From: Clostridiales bacterium
Lineage (GTDB): Bacteria > Bacillota > Clostridia > Oscillospirales > Oscillospiraceae
Direction: 5' to 3'
Assembly: GCA_004556755.1 (NCBI GenBank)
Contig: SFFW01000005.1
Span: 62,001 to 126,000, forward strand
Length of the DNA: 64,000 bases
Under the pieces are notes generated by a model that was not told the DNA's origin, searched no databases, and worked only from the letters and a program-made list of their open reading frames with translations. A program made the translations under genes and the position numbers. Below, piece after piece: positions 33,402 through 41,805 of this stretch (position 1 is the stretch's first letter; each line of letters starts with the position of its first letter).

Positions 33402-34990
33402 TGAAGAAGGCAGAGACCGTATATAACAGCAAAAAGAGAAAGGGCGATAAGCAATTAGGCGTCCTGTTTAACGGGGGCAAGGTCCGCCGCCGCCGTGAGT
33501 GGAGAGGACTTAAAGACACGCTGTACGATTTCGGCCGTTGGCTGTACCTGTGGGGCATCATGGCGGATGCGTCCGTGAGCCGTGGTTTCGTTCAGGGTAT
33601 GTTCCGCTACAGATGGATGGCAAACTACCTTGCCGTTCCGCATATGCTGGACAAATTCACCATGGGTATGCGTGACGAGCCTCTGCGCATTACGCACACC
33701 GCAATGGACTTCGTCGTAAAAGACGTTGCACAGTGCATAAAAAACTCCCTTCGGGGCGACCGCAGGACCGGCAAAGACAAGGCGTATTCCGACACCTGCG
33801 TCCTGACCGACGAGAATGCGATGACCGCATTTATGATGGGCTTCCCGATGCTCAATGCGATACTGCGTGAGGTGCCGTGTATGTTCTCGGCAAACCTTCT
33901 TAACCAGTACTCCGCAATGCACTACCTCGACGTTGCGCAGGAGCACGGCATCCCCGGCGACGTTTGCCCGATGCCGGAGGCGGAAGCGGGTATGTCCATA
34001 GACGACGATTTCCCCGTACTCGGCAAGATAGCGGTCCAGGTCAACACGACCTGCGACGGCTCGCTCATGGGCAACGGTCTTATCGCAAAGCGCCTTGAGC
34101 GTGAGTACGGCATAAAGACCTTCCAGCTCGTAGCTCCCATGCGTCACAAGGAGGAGGACGTTCAGGAGTACGCCGCACAGGACATCAAAAACGCCATTGC
34201 CTTTATTGAGGAAAACATGGGCGTCAAGTGGGATTGGAAGGCATACTTTGAGTGTGCAAAGCGTGTCAATCAGACCACCCGTGACCGTTGGGAGTGGCTG
34301 CAGATAAACAGCACCAACTACCCGCAGTTTATCGGCTCCGTGTTCTCGCTTTACAACGACACCAATTACATGGGCAACTGCGGTAGATCGGCAGCGTTCC
34401 CGCCCATAAACGAGAAGATAATGAAGCTCGTTCATCAGGGCTACGAGAGAAAGACCATGATGGCGCCGGAGTACCGCCACAGATGTATAGTCTGGGGCGT
34501 GCAGCCGCAGTACGTCATTGATATGCTCTACTGGATGGTCAACTGCTGGGGCGTCGTGCCGCTGACCGATATGCTGTCCATGGTTATCGACAAGGAGATC
34601 GCCGAGGAGGATACGCCCGAAAACAGAGAGCAGGCGTATTACGACATGGCGTACCTCAACGAGAACATGATAATGCGCAACCGCACCCACGGCGGCTACA
34701 AGGTACTCGTCGACGAGCTTTGGGAGCTGTGCGAGAGAATGAACGCCGACATGGTAATGATGTGGGAGCATATGTCCTGCAAGGCGCTCACCGGTATGCA
34801 CGGTCAGTTTGAGGAGCAGGCGAGAGAGCGCGGCATCCACCTCGTTTGGGTCTGCCACGACCTCTGCGACCCCAGAGTTTACACCCGTCAGGCGATCCGT
34901 GACCAGTTCAACGAGTATATGCGCACCGTCATGCGTGAGGAGCCGCTTGACCCGTCGATAGAAGTACAGCCCGACGACAACGCATGGTAA
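33401..34990 (+). CDS. 2-hydroxyacyl-CoA dehydratase-like subunit, long type, module 1
   Basis: 529 residues, longer than the ~400-480 of classical HgdA-type subunits. A basic N-terminal extension (RRRREWRGLKDTLYDFGRW) is shared with the paralogue at 36601. Conserved Cys: GIPGDVCPMPEAE, NTTCDGSLM and EHMSCKALTG, the last two probably cluster ligands. It should pair with the upstream subunit as a heterodimer. No CoA-transferase or activator neighbours are seen, so the substrate is unknown. The gene ends in an acidic tail and is followed 12 bp later by a tiny membrane-protein gene. Confidence 0.78.
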   Translation: MKKAETVYNSKKRKGDKQLGVLFNGGKVRRRREWRGLKDTLYDFGRWLYLWGIMADASVSRGFVQGMFRYRWMANYLAVPHMLDKFTMGMRDEPLRITHTAMDFVVKDVAQCIKNSLRGDRRTGKDKAYSDTCVLTDENAMTAFMMGFPMLNAILREVPCMFSANLLNQYSAMHYLDVAQEHGIPGDVCPMPEAEAGMSIDDDFPVLGKIAVQVNTTCDGSLMGNGLIAKRLEREYGIKTFQLVAPMRHKEEDVQEYAAQDIKNAIAFIEENMGVKWDWKAYFECAKRVNQTTRDRWEWLQINSTNYPQFIGSVFSLYNDTNYMGNCGRSAAFPPINEKIMKLVHQGYERKTMMAPEYRHRCIVWGVQPQYVIDMLYWMVNCWGVVPLTDMLSMVIDKEIAEEDTPENREQAYYDMAYLNENMIMRNRTHGGYKVLVDELWELCERMNADMVMMWEHMSCKALTGMHGQFEEQARERGIHLVWVCHDLCDPRVYTRQAIRDQFNEYMRTVMREEPLDPSIEVQPDDNAW

Positions 34991-35002
34991 AGGAGAACTA
35001 AC

Positions 35003-35173
35003 ATGAATAAATGTATCAAGATACCTCTCATGGCATTGGGCGGCGCAGGTTCGGTGTTTGCGGTGCTGTTCACCATATATTTCTTTAACCTCGACATGAA
35101 GTTTATGGCGACCTTTATTGAACCATTCCTCTCAAGACATTACGACAGAATGCCCCGCAATCAGTACGTCTGA
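35003..35173 (+). CDS. Tiny single-pass membrane protein, module 1
   Basis: 56 residues. One hydrophobic helix (residues ~8-29) is followed by FFNLDMKFMATFIEPFLSRHYDRMPRN. The same block, in the form YYNLDMKLM..VVIPLLNKHHDSVKRE, occurs in the protein at 38222, which sits in the same place behind module 2. AGGAG lies upstream of the ATG. The paired conservation and identical gene position argue that it is real and belongs to the dehydratase-like pair. I recognise no known family; a membrane tether or assembly factor is a guess. Confidence 0.75.
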   Translation: MNKCIKIPLMALGGAGSVFAVLFTIYFFNLDMKFMATFIEPFLSRHYDRMPRNQYV

Positions 35174-35193
35174 CCTAAAAAACACAGCAAGAC

Positions 35194-35234
35194 CGACCCT
35201 TCCGGCATTGCCGGAGGGGTCGGTCGTTTCATTT
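35194..35234 (+). terminator. Terminator between the two dehydratase-like modules
   Basis: GACCGACCCTTCCGGCA and TGCCGGAGGGGTCGGTC form a long stem, followed by GTTTCATTTT. Confidence 0.8.
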
Positions 35235-35323
35235 TGACGTGAATGTTTCGACAGAGCGCATTGTAAAATGTGCACAAATAAGCGCCGAGTTAATAGACAA
35301 TACGGCGAAAATTTACAAACGAA

Positions 35324-35351
35324 TTGACTTTCGGTGTCACGGTGCTAAAAT
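35324..35351 (+). promoter_or_regulatory. Promoter of dehydratase-like module 2
   Basis: TTGACT (35324-35329), 16-bp spacer, TAAAAT (35346-35351), preceded by ATTTACAAACGA. The ribosome-binding site GGGGGA and the first codons ATGAGAGA repeat those of module 1. Confidence 0.7.
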
Positions 35352-35387
35352 AATAACATAGGCTATTTAAGCATAGGGGGAGTAATA

Positions 35388-36587
35388 ATGAGAGATTTAA
35401 AGCATCTTATCTACTTTGAGAACCTCTTGCAGGAGGCGAATAACGAGCTTGTAAAGCAGGCCGTCGCCGAGGGCAAGAAGGCGCTTGCCTACAACTGCTC
35501 GTACATACCCGAACCGCTGCTCGACATCGAGGGCTGCTTCGGCATCAGGCTCCGTGCGCCCGGCTGCACCAATCCCGACCTTGCGACCTACTACATGACC
35601 AACCGCTCATGCCCGTACTCCAAGAGTATCCTTGAGCGTGCATTTGAGGGAGGCTACAACTTCCTCTCCGCACTGATAGGTCAGGAATGCTGCACCACCA
35701 TGAACCGCATGGAGCAGTATTTTGAGTATTGCAAGATCATTCCGAACGAAAAGTTCTTTGTCACCTGCATAGATATGCCGGTCAAGAAGGGCGAGTGGTA
35801 CGCCGGATACTTCCGCCGTCAGATCGAGCAGAAGGTCATAGCGCCGCTTTCCAAGGTCTACGGCATCGACTTTTCCGAGGAAAAGATACTGGAAGCGATA
35901 GAGCGCCACAACGAGCTGTGCCGCATAATCACCGAGATAGGCGATATGCGCAAGGCGGACAACCCGGTCATCACCGGCTATGAGTTCCATGTCATCCAGC
36001 TTGTGAGCCAGACCTGCCCTAAGTACCTCATCATGGATAAGCTCCGTGAAACGCTTGAGGAGCTTAAAGAGAGAAAGCCGGACGCAAAGTCCCCGTACCG
36101 CACGAGGGTCATGCTCGTCGGCTCGGAGATCGACGATCCCGAATTTACGAAGCTCATCGAGATGTGCGGTGCATACGTCTGTGCCGACCGTTACTGCTTC
36201 GGTTCGCTGCCCGGCAGAGAGCAGATCACGGTCAAGGAGGGTCAGCATCCTCTCGATGCGCTCGCCGAGCATTATATGATGACGAACGAGTGTCCCCGCA
36301 CCATGGGTACGGAGAGTATTTTGAGCCGCAGGAATTATATGTACGACCTTGCCAAGGAATACAAGGCGGAGGGCATCATCCTTCAGAACATGAAGTTCTG
36401 CGAGTACTGGGGCTACGAAAGAGCCATCGCCGCAAAGTGGCTTGCCGAGGGCAGAAATCTGCCGGAGGCGATACCGACCTGCCAGATAGAACGGGACTAT
36501 GCAAACGCTGCGATAGGTCAGCTCCGCACCCGTTTCCAGGCGTTTGTGGAATCGCTTGAGATCAAGAAGATCCAGGCGCAGGACTAA
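35388..36587 (+). CDS. 2-hydroxyacyl-CoA dehydratase-like subunit (HgdB/BcrC type), module 2
   Basis: 399 residues, about half identical to the module 1 protein over its length (N-terminus MRDLKHLIYFENLLQEANNEL versus MRDLKYLTYFENLLQEANNEL). The three presumed cluster Cys are kept: NRSCPYSKS, QECCTTMNR and MKFCEYWGYE, along with CADRYCFGSLPG. The extra Cys in ECC and in APGCTN are specific to this copy. The divergence level suggests an old duplication with different substrates or partners. It is followed 13 bp later by its long-subunit partner. Confidence 0.8.
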   Translation: MRDLKHLIYFENLLQEANNELVKQAVAEGKKALAYNCSYIPEPLLDIEGCFGIRLRAPGCTNPDLATYYMTNRSCPYSKSILERAFEGGYNFLSALIGQECCTTMNRMEQYFEYCKIIPNEKFFVTCIDMPVKKGEWYAGYFRRQIEQKVIAPLSKVYGIDFSEEKILEAIERHNELCRIITEIGDMRKADNPVITGYEFHVIQLVSQTCPKYLIMDKLRETLEELKERKPDAKSPYRTRVMLVGSEIDDPEFTKLIEMCGAYVCADRYCFGSLPGREQITVKEGQHPLDALAEHYMMTNECPRTMGTESILSRRNYMYDLAKEYKAEGIILQNMKFCEYWGYERAIAAKWLAEGRNLPEAIPTCQIERDYANAAIGQLRTRFQAFVESLEIKKIQAQD

Positions 36588-36600
36588 GGAGGGGAAGGCT

Positions 36601-38211
36601 ATGTGGAAAAGAAAAGTCAGCTTAAAGGAACAGTACGGCACGCTTGAGCATTTCCTCAAGGGCGATGAGCCGTGCCATTACATAGGTCAGCGCTACATTG
36701 AAGGCACCAACTTCTACGCCCGCCGTGAGTGGAGAGGCGTTAAGGACACCGCATTTGCATTTTACAAATGGCTGTCAACATGGGTTAAGATGGGCGGACT
36801 CGTTATGCGCGATCCCATTCGTATCGCCAAGGCGTTTTGGAAATACCGCTGGCTGTCGGCATATCTTGCCGCACCCATGATGGTCGACAAGTGGATCGAG
36901 GGCGACAGGGGAGAGGCGCTGCGTGCCGACCTCTATGCGCTCGACTGCATGATAAGCCACTCTGTCTACACCATTTGGAATGAGCTTCGTGCGGACCGCA
37001 GACTCGGCGAGTCGAAGTGGACGGACGTTACCGTTGCCTTTGACTACACCCTGCCGAACCATATAATCTACGGCTTCCCCGGACACTATGCCGTAAATAT
37101 TCAGCAGCACGCAGCGTTCATGGTGCCGCTCATGATAAAGCAGCTCGGCTGCTACTACGTCGATCAGGCGGTCGCCTGCGGCATTCCCGGCGATATGTGT
37201 ACGCTGCCTCTCGTTGAGGTCGGCGTTGCGGTCGACGGCGAGTACCCCGACATCGGCAACTGCTGGCTCACGACGAACAACCCCTGCGACGCAAACATGA
37301 TGGACAACAACGCAATGTGGCGTGCGCTTTCCGGCGACGGCAAGAAGGCCGTGCATCCCTTCACCAGCCCCCTCATGTACGACGACCCCACGACGAAGGA
37401 GCTTGGCGTTCACGAGATATACTCGGCGATCGAATTCCTTGAGGAGCAGTTCGGTATGCCCTTTGACTGGAACGCATTCATCAAGCATATCGAGGAGACG
37501 AACGAGTTTAACGAGGGCTCCCTCAACCGTTGGGATATATACGCAAGGAGCGATAACGGCGCTCTGAACCCCTGCGTGCAGGGACTTTTCAGAATTTACT
37601 TCTACCAGCAGGGCGGCAATAAGTACTTCAACAAGGCAAATAAGAAGCTCAACAAGGTCTTTGAAAAGTGTGTGCGGAACAACATCCACCCCTTCCCGCA
37701 CACGAGACACAGAGCCTTGGCGTGGTCCTGCGGCTCGACCTACTATGCACACGGCGTCCTGTGGCTGTACAACTGCTGGGGCATTATGACCGTTATCAAC
37801 ATGGACTCGCTGACGGGTCACAACATCGTCGACACCACCGACAGAGACACCATGATGAGCGACCTTGCCGACTGGCACGCCCGTACCCCCATGCGCACCC
37901 ACACCGTCGGCGGCAACCGCCACCTCATGCAGATGTGGGAGACTGCGGAGAAGTTCAACTGCGATACCATTATCATGTACGACGACATCGGCTGCAAGGG
38001 CATGGCGGGCGCACAGGGACTTCTTGAGGAGGAATTCCACAAGCACCGTGACAAGTTCAAGATTATTTGGATGCCGCATTCGCTGATGGACTGCCGCATC
38101 GTTCCCACGAACGAGGCAAGAAAGACCGTCAATCAGTATATGCAGAGCGTCCTCAACGAGGAGCCGGTCGATCCGAGCCTTGTTGACTTTGACGATGAAA
38201 TGGGCTGGTAA
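36601..38211 (+). CDS. 2-hydroxyacyl-CoA dehydratase-like subunit, long type, module 2
   Basis: 536 residues. Shared with the module 1 long subunit: ARREWRGVKDTAFAFYKW, KYRWLSAYLAAPMMVDK, GIPGDMCTLPLVE, NNPCDANMMDN, and DIGCKGMAGAQGLLEEE. The Cys equivalents are retained. ATG 36601 follows AAGGAGG; an upstream in-frame start would overlap the previous gene and is rejected. It should form a heterodimer with the product of 35388-36587. Confidence 0.78.
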   Translation: MWKRKVSLKEQYGTLEHFLKGDEPCHYIGQRYIEGTNFYARREWRGVKDTAFAFYKWLSTWVKMGGLVMRDPIRIAKAFWKYRWLSAYLAAPMMVDKWIEGDRGEALRADLYALDCMISHSVYTIWNELRADRRLGESKWTDVTVAFDYTLPNHIIYGFPGHYAVNIQQHAAFMVPLMIKQLGCYYVDQAVACGIPGDMCTLPLVEVGVAVDGEYPDIGNCWLTTNNPCDANMMDNNAMWRALSGDGKKAVHPFTSPLMYDDPTTKELGVHEIYSAIEFLEEQFGMPFDWNAFIKHIEETNEFNEGSLNRWDIYARSDNGALNPCVQGLFRIYFYQQGGNKYFNKANKKLNKVFEKCVRNNIHPFPHTRHRALAWSCGSTYYAHGVLWLYNCWGIMTVINMDSLTGHNIVDTTDRDTMMSDLADWHARTPMRTHTVGGNRHLMQMWETAEKFNCDTIIMYDDIGCKGMAGAQGLLEEEFHKHRDKFKIIWMPHSLMDCRIVPTNEARKTVNQYMQSVLNEEPVDPSLVDFDDEMGW

Positions 38212-38221
38212 GGAGGACAAT

Positions 38222-38380
38222 ATGAAAATAGTCGGAAAAATTCTCGGAACGTCCGCAATAACGCTCGGACTGCTCTTTGCGGTGTACTATTACAATCTCG
38301 ATATGAAGCTTATGCGCTCCGTGGTCATTCCGCTGCTTAACAAGCATCACGACAGCGTGAAGCGTGAGCATCTTATCTGA
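38222..38380 (+). CDS. Tiny single-pass membrane protein, module 2
   Basis: 52 residues: one hydrophobic helix (residues ~5-24), then YYNLDMKLMRSVVIPLLNKHHDSVKREHL. Homologous to the 56-residue protein at 35003 through NLDMKxM, a Pro six residues later and an H-x-D...R ending. RBS AAGGAGG eight bases before the ATG. Same position behind the long dehydratase-like subunit, so each module is a three-gene cassette. Confidence 0.75.
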   Translation: MKIVGKILGTSAITLGLLFAVYYYNLDMKLMRSVVIPLLNKHHDSVKREHLI

Positions 38381-38391
38381 GGAGGTACGCT

Positions 38392-38667
38392 ATGAGTTTC
38401 AGAAACAAGAACATAGTACCGAGACACCTGTCCTATGAGGAGCGGGAGAATCGGAAAAAGGGCATATATGACAGCTTTGCAAACTACCTCGTATTCTGCC
38501 CGAAATGCAAATACTGCATAAAAACCAATATGTACGTCATGCGTGCAGAAGCGTATATTGACGAGCTGCATGAGAAAAAAGTCGTCTGTCCAGAATGCGG
38601 CGCAAATGAGTGGTCGCTGGGCTACCCCCTCGGAACGCTCACGGGATTTGTTAGGTTTGACGATTGA
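38392..38667 (+). CDS. Small two-CPxC zinc-ribbon protein
   Basis: 91 residues. FCPKCKYCIK and VCPECGANEW, 40 residues apart, provide the two zinc knuckles (first with a third Cys). The rest is charged and helical; no membrane helix. GAGGAGG precedes the ATG, 11 bp after the tiny membrane gene, so it ends the module 2 operon. It could be a metal/Fe-S handling or nucleic-acid-binding factor. I do not recognise the family. The promoter of the TetR gene overlaps its 3' end. Confidence 0.65.
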   Translation: MSFRNKNIVPRHLSYEERENRKKGIYDSFANYLVFCPKCKYCIKTNMYVMRAEAYIDELHEKKVVCPECGANEWSLGYPLGTLTGFVRFDD

Positions 38668-38685
38668 GCGTAAACATGCTATAGT
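38657..38685 (+). promoter_or_regulatory. Promoter of the TetR gene
   Basis: TTGACG (38657-38662), 17-bp spacer, TATAGT (38680-38685). It contains GTAAACATGC, a TGTTTAC-like half-site that could be an operator. Confidence 0.65.
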
Positions 38686-38706
38686 CTGAGCAAAGGAGGC
38701 GGTAGA

Positions 38707-39258
38707 ATGCGCAATTCCACGAAAACTGCCATAAAGGAAGCCTTTATGACTTTGCTCAATAAAAAGCCCTTTGACAAGATAACGGTCAAAGAGATAGTCG
38801 AAGAATGCGGTATCAACCGCAACACCTTTTACTATCACTATGAGGATATTTACGATCTGCTGCAAGCCGTGCTTGACGACGAGGTGCAGGCCGCCATGCA
38901 GTCGGTGGACGGCTTTACGAGCTGGGAAAACGGCTTTTTGAAGGCTGCCGAATTTGCGCTTCAAAATAAGCAGGCGATATATCACGTCTACCGTTCCGTC
39001 GAGAGGGACGTACTTGAGCGCTATCTCTACAGCGTTGCGGAGTTTGTTATGAGCAAGGCGATAGAGCAGCAGACGGCGGACCTCGACCCCGACCCCACGG
39101 ACCTTGAGCTGATGGTGACGTTTTATAAGTACGCTCTTGCGGGCATAGTCATTGAGTGGCTGAGCCACGGGATGAAGAACTCTCCCGAACAGAGCATACT
39201 GCGCTTGGGCGAGCTTTTAAACGGCAACATTCGTTACACCTTTACAAAGAAAAAGTGA
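38707..39258 (+). CDS. TetR/AcrR-family regulator
   Basis: 183 residues. N-terminal TetR helix-turn-helix: AIKEAFMTLLNKKPFDKITVKEIVEECGINRNTFYYHYEDIYDLLQAVLDD, with the family's 'ItvkeI...aginrnTFYyHF' core. The C-terminal ligand domain resembles the TetR_C_7/DhaS-like group, which can also act as activators. Its position directly behind module 2 suggests it controls the dehydratase-like modules in response to a metabolite (inference). Confidence 0.85.
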   Translation: MRNSTKTAIKEAFMTLLNKKPFDKITVKEIVEECGINRNTFYYHYEDIYDLLQAVLDDEVQAAMQSVDGFTSWENGFLKAAEFALQNKQAIYHVYRSVERDVLERYLYSVAEFVMSKAIEQQTADLDPDPTDLELMVTFYKYALAGIVIEWLSHGMKNSPEQSILRLGELLNGNIRYTFTKKK

Positions 39259-39267
39259 GTTAAATGC

Positions 39268-39299
39268 AAAAAACACCTGCCGGAGGCAGGTGTTTTTTT
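39268..39299 (+). terminator. Terminator of the TetR gene
   Basis: AAAAAACACCTGCC-GGAG-GCAGGTGTTTTTTT. Confidence 0.9.
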
Positions 39300-39307
39300 G
39301 CGCTTGT

Positions 39308-39408
39308 TTAAGCTTTATTCTCCACTTCGGCACGGTAGATAAAGGTGACGACGTGCGCTCTGGAGCAGACGCTGTCGGGCTTAAAGAGACCGTTGCCGTA
39401 GCCCTGAG
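39308..39408 (-). pseudogene. Out-of-frame end of the SLH protein's third SLH domain
   Basis: In the -1 frame past the TAA at 39411-39409 the sequence reads TGVTQGYGNGLFKPDSVCSR then AHVVTFIYRAEVENKA and a stop at 39310-39308. That is exactly the missing second half of an SLH domain. One extra A in the AAA run at 39418-39420 would restore a full-length protein. See the finding on homopolymer frameshifts. Confidence 0.85.
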
Positions 39409-41781
39409 TTACACCGGTTTGTAAGCCCACATGATGGCGTCATAGTAGGAGTTGCGAACAACGTCGGTAAAGGGATTTTCAATGTTCACCGTCGGCTTGC
39501 CCTCGTAGCGCCAAAGGAAGGTCACAAACTGCGCCCTCGTGCAGACATCGAAGGGGCGGAAGGCACCGTCGTTAAAGCCTGTGGTGATGCCCTGCTCGGA
39601 TGCCCAAAGTATCGCCTTGTAGTAATGGACGAGTGCGCCCTCGTAGGAGACGTCGGAGAAGTTGTTTACGCTGCTTTTGGGTTCGGGGCAGCCTGCGGCA
39701 CGCCAAAGGAAGGTGACGACCTGCGCTCTGGTGCAAGCCTGATCGGGCCTGAAGGTACCGTCGCCGTAGCCCTGAGTTATGCCGTTATCGGAGGCCCAAA
39801 AAATGGCGTCGGCAAAGGGTGCGTGGCGTCCCTCATACTCAACGTCCGTAAACGGGTACTCTGCCGGGCGCTCCGGAGAGGGAACGTACACGGTGTAGTA
39901 GCTGCTGCACTTGGTGCAGTTATAGCGTATGATGCCGGGTTCGTCGTAGGTCGGGACCTTTATCATGGTGCCGCCGTCCCACTTGTGACCCGTGGCATCG
40001 GTGTAATTATCCTTGTAGCTGTCGCCGCAGGTGCAGCTGTGCAGAGTGTAACCCTGCTCCGTGCAAGTGGGAGCGACGACCTTGGCGGCGTAGCTGTGCT
40101 GATGCTCAAGCGTGGGAATGTCCTCGTAGCGAGTAGCGGAGCAGGCGGTGCAGGTGTAGAGCATTACGCCGATTTTAGTCTCGGTAGGCTCACGAAGTAC
40201 CTTTCCCTCGTCCCAGCTATGACCCGTAGCGCTTATAACCTCGTACTTCGTTGCGTGGCACAGCTTGCAGACGTAGTAGGCTCTGCCGGGACTTGTGCAG
40301 GTAGGCTCAACACGCAGAGTGCCGTCCTCGTCCCAGTAGTGACCGTTTTCGTCGGGAGTGATCTTGCCCAGATCGTCGGGGTCGCCGACGTAGCGCAGCG
40401 TTACATAGAAGTCCTCAAAGCCGTCGTCACCGAGCTGCTCCTCGACCGTTACCTTGTACGGGAAAACGCCGCTTCCGGAGGCTATCTCGGATGCGCCGAT
40501 AACGGCGCTGATCTTCAGCGAGTAGTCTATCGCTTCGCCCTGCTCATCATAAATGTCAACGCAGTCAAAGCTCTCGTGACTCTGATCACGCTCAATAAGG
40601 CGCTTGTGCAGAACATTCTGCGCACCGTCGGATTTAAGCTCCGCAACGAGGTAGTCGGGACGTGCGGGCAGGTAGCCCTCGTCGTCCTTCCAGTTAATAT
40701 AGACGTCTATCTGCTTATTTACGCTCGGATCGCTGCGAACGAGCCACAGCGCCTGGACCTCGCCCGTTGCGGGGACGTTTATATGCTCCGCCTTTTCGGG
40801 GTCGGGCGTTGCGTAGAAGTTGCCCTGCTCGTTCTTAAATGAGCAGTTTACATAATATTGACCGTACGGCACGTCGTAGAACCACGTCACCTTGTCGCCG
40901 GTCGTCTGAGTGCTGAGCTTTTGGTAGCGTCCGTCGGTGGAAACACCGTACATATTGACCGTGACTCCGGCACCGGGACGGCTGTAATCCTCCTTGTCGC
41001 CGGAGGTGTTCAGGTAGCGAATGTCAAGCCCGACGTCGTCAACAAGGGATTTGAGGACGTAGAGCGGCTTTTCGTCGTTTATGGTCTCATAGGATTCGTA
41101 GGGGATAAAGACCGACTGATCCCTGTGGACAAGCACGAGATCGGTGCCGTCGGTAAGACCCAAAAGACCGTTCGTCGTGACCTCAAGGTGGCGCAGACGG
41201 GTGCGCAGATACACGGGGGTGTCGGAACCCTGCGTCACACGGAACTTGCAGGTGATAAGAATGTTGGTGTTCTGAAAGACCTTTTTGTCCGCATCCTTGT
41301 TGACCTTGCCCGTCCAGAAGCCGAGGTCGGCGTTCGTGAAGTCAAGGACGCCGCTGTCGATAAGAGTGCCAGCAAGGAGGTCGGTTTTCTGCACGATGTA
41401 GCCCTTGCGGGTGTTGGGCATTTCGGAGCTTATGAGCGTGAGACAGTCGGTGTCGTATTTGATGTTGCCGCCTGCGGATTTAAGCTCCATCTTGGTCAGC
41501 GTGCCGATGTCGATGCCGCTGAGAGAGCCGCTCGGCAGGGTGATGCCGTTTTCCTCGGCGATCTTGGCAATGTAATCGACAAGAAAGTCTTCGCTGTAGT
41601 TTACAATGTCGGGGGCGAGCCTGAGCCAGTAGGAGTATGTAAAGGTGTCGCCTACGTTAAATGTGTAGCTGCCCGTTCTGGTCTGAACGGTGAGGGTGTC
41701 GGGACTGCTTTCTGCCGATACCGCCGGCATGATGCCGACGAGGAGCAGCAGTGCAAGACAGACCGAAAGGAAGCGCTTCAT
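39409..41781 (-). CDS. SLH-domain surface protein, frameshifted near its end
   Basis: 790 residues as read. Signal peptide 1-23 (FLSVCLALLLLVGIMPAVSA); a cohesin/CNA-B-like region (~30-470); Cys-pair units (YYVCKLCHATKYE, LYTCTACSATRYE, RYNCTKCSSYYT) and a His-rich HQHSY stretch (~480-640), similar to the repeats of the protein at 28344; then SLH domains. The third SLH domain stops after MWAYKPV, where a single-base shift enters a TAA; the remainder lies in the next frame (39408-39308). RBS GAGGTGAT. It has a long structured leader. Confidence 0.8.
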   Translation of the reverse strand: MKRFLSVCLALLLLVGIMPAVSAESSPDTLTVQTRTGSYTFNVGDTFTYSYWLRLAPDIVNYSEDFLVDYIAKIAEENGITLPSGSLSGIDIGTLTKMELKSAGGNIKYDTDCLTLISSEMPNTRKGYIVQKTDLLAGTLIDSGVLDFTNADLGFWTGKVNKDADKKVFQNTNILITCKFRVTQGSDTPVYLRTRLRHLEVTTNGLLGLTDGTDLVLVHRDQSVFIPYESYETINDEKPLYVLKSLVDDVGLDIRYLNTSGDKEDYSRPGAGVTVNMYGVSTDGRYQKLSTQTTGDKVTWFYDVPYGQYYVNCSFKNEQGNFYATPDPEKAEHINVPATGEVQALWLVRSDPSVNKQIDVYINWKDDEGYLPARPDYLVAELKSDGAQNVLHKRLIERDQSHESFDCVDIYDEQGEAIDYSLKISAVIGASEIASGSGVFPYKVTVEEQLGDDGFEDFYVTLRYVGDPDDLGKITPDENGHYWDEDGTLRVEPTCTSPGRAYYVCKLCHATKYEVISATGHSWDEGKVLREPTETKIGVMLYTCTACSATRYEDIPTLEHQHSYAAKVVAPTCTEQGYTLHSCTCGDSYKDNYTDATGHKWDGGTMIKVPTYDEPGIIRYNCTKCSSYYTVYVPSPERPAEYPFTDVEYEGRHAPFADAIFWASDNGITQGYGDGTFRPDQACTRAQVVTFLWRAAGCPEPKSSVNNFSDVSYEGALVHYYKAILWASEQGITTGFNDGAFRPFDVCTRAQFVTFLWRYEGKPTVNIENPFTDVVRNSYYDAIMWAYKPV

Positions 41782-41805
41782 GCAAAATCACCTCAATTAC
41801 AATGT

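Noticed and set aside
35365..35380. TAAGCATAGGGGGA before module 2 as a MITE end
   Set aside because: Only ~10 bases match the terminal repeat and they overlap the GGGGGA ribosome-binding site shared with module 1, so chance or RBS constraint suffices.
36775..38220. 481-codon open frame antisense to the module 2 long dehydratase-like subunit (and a similar one at 33455-34858)
   Set aside because: Both are shadows of GC-rich sense genes with clear paralogy; the antisense products share no motif with known proteins.
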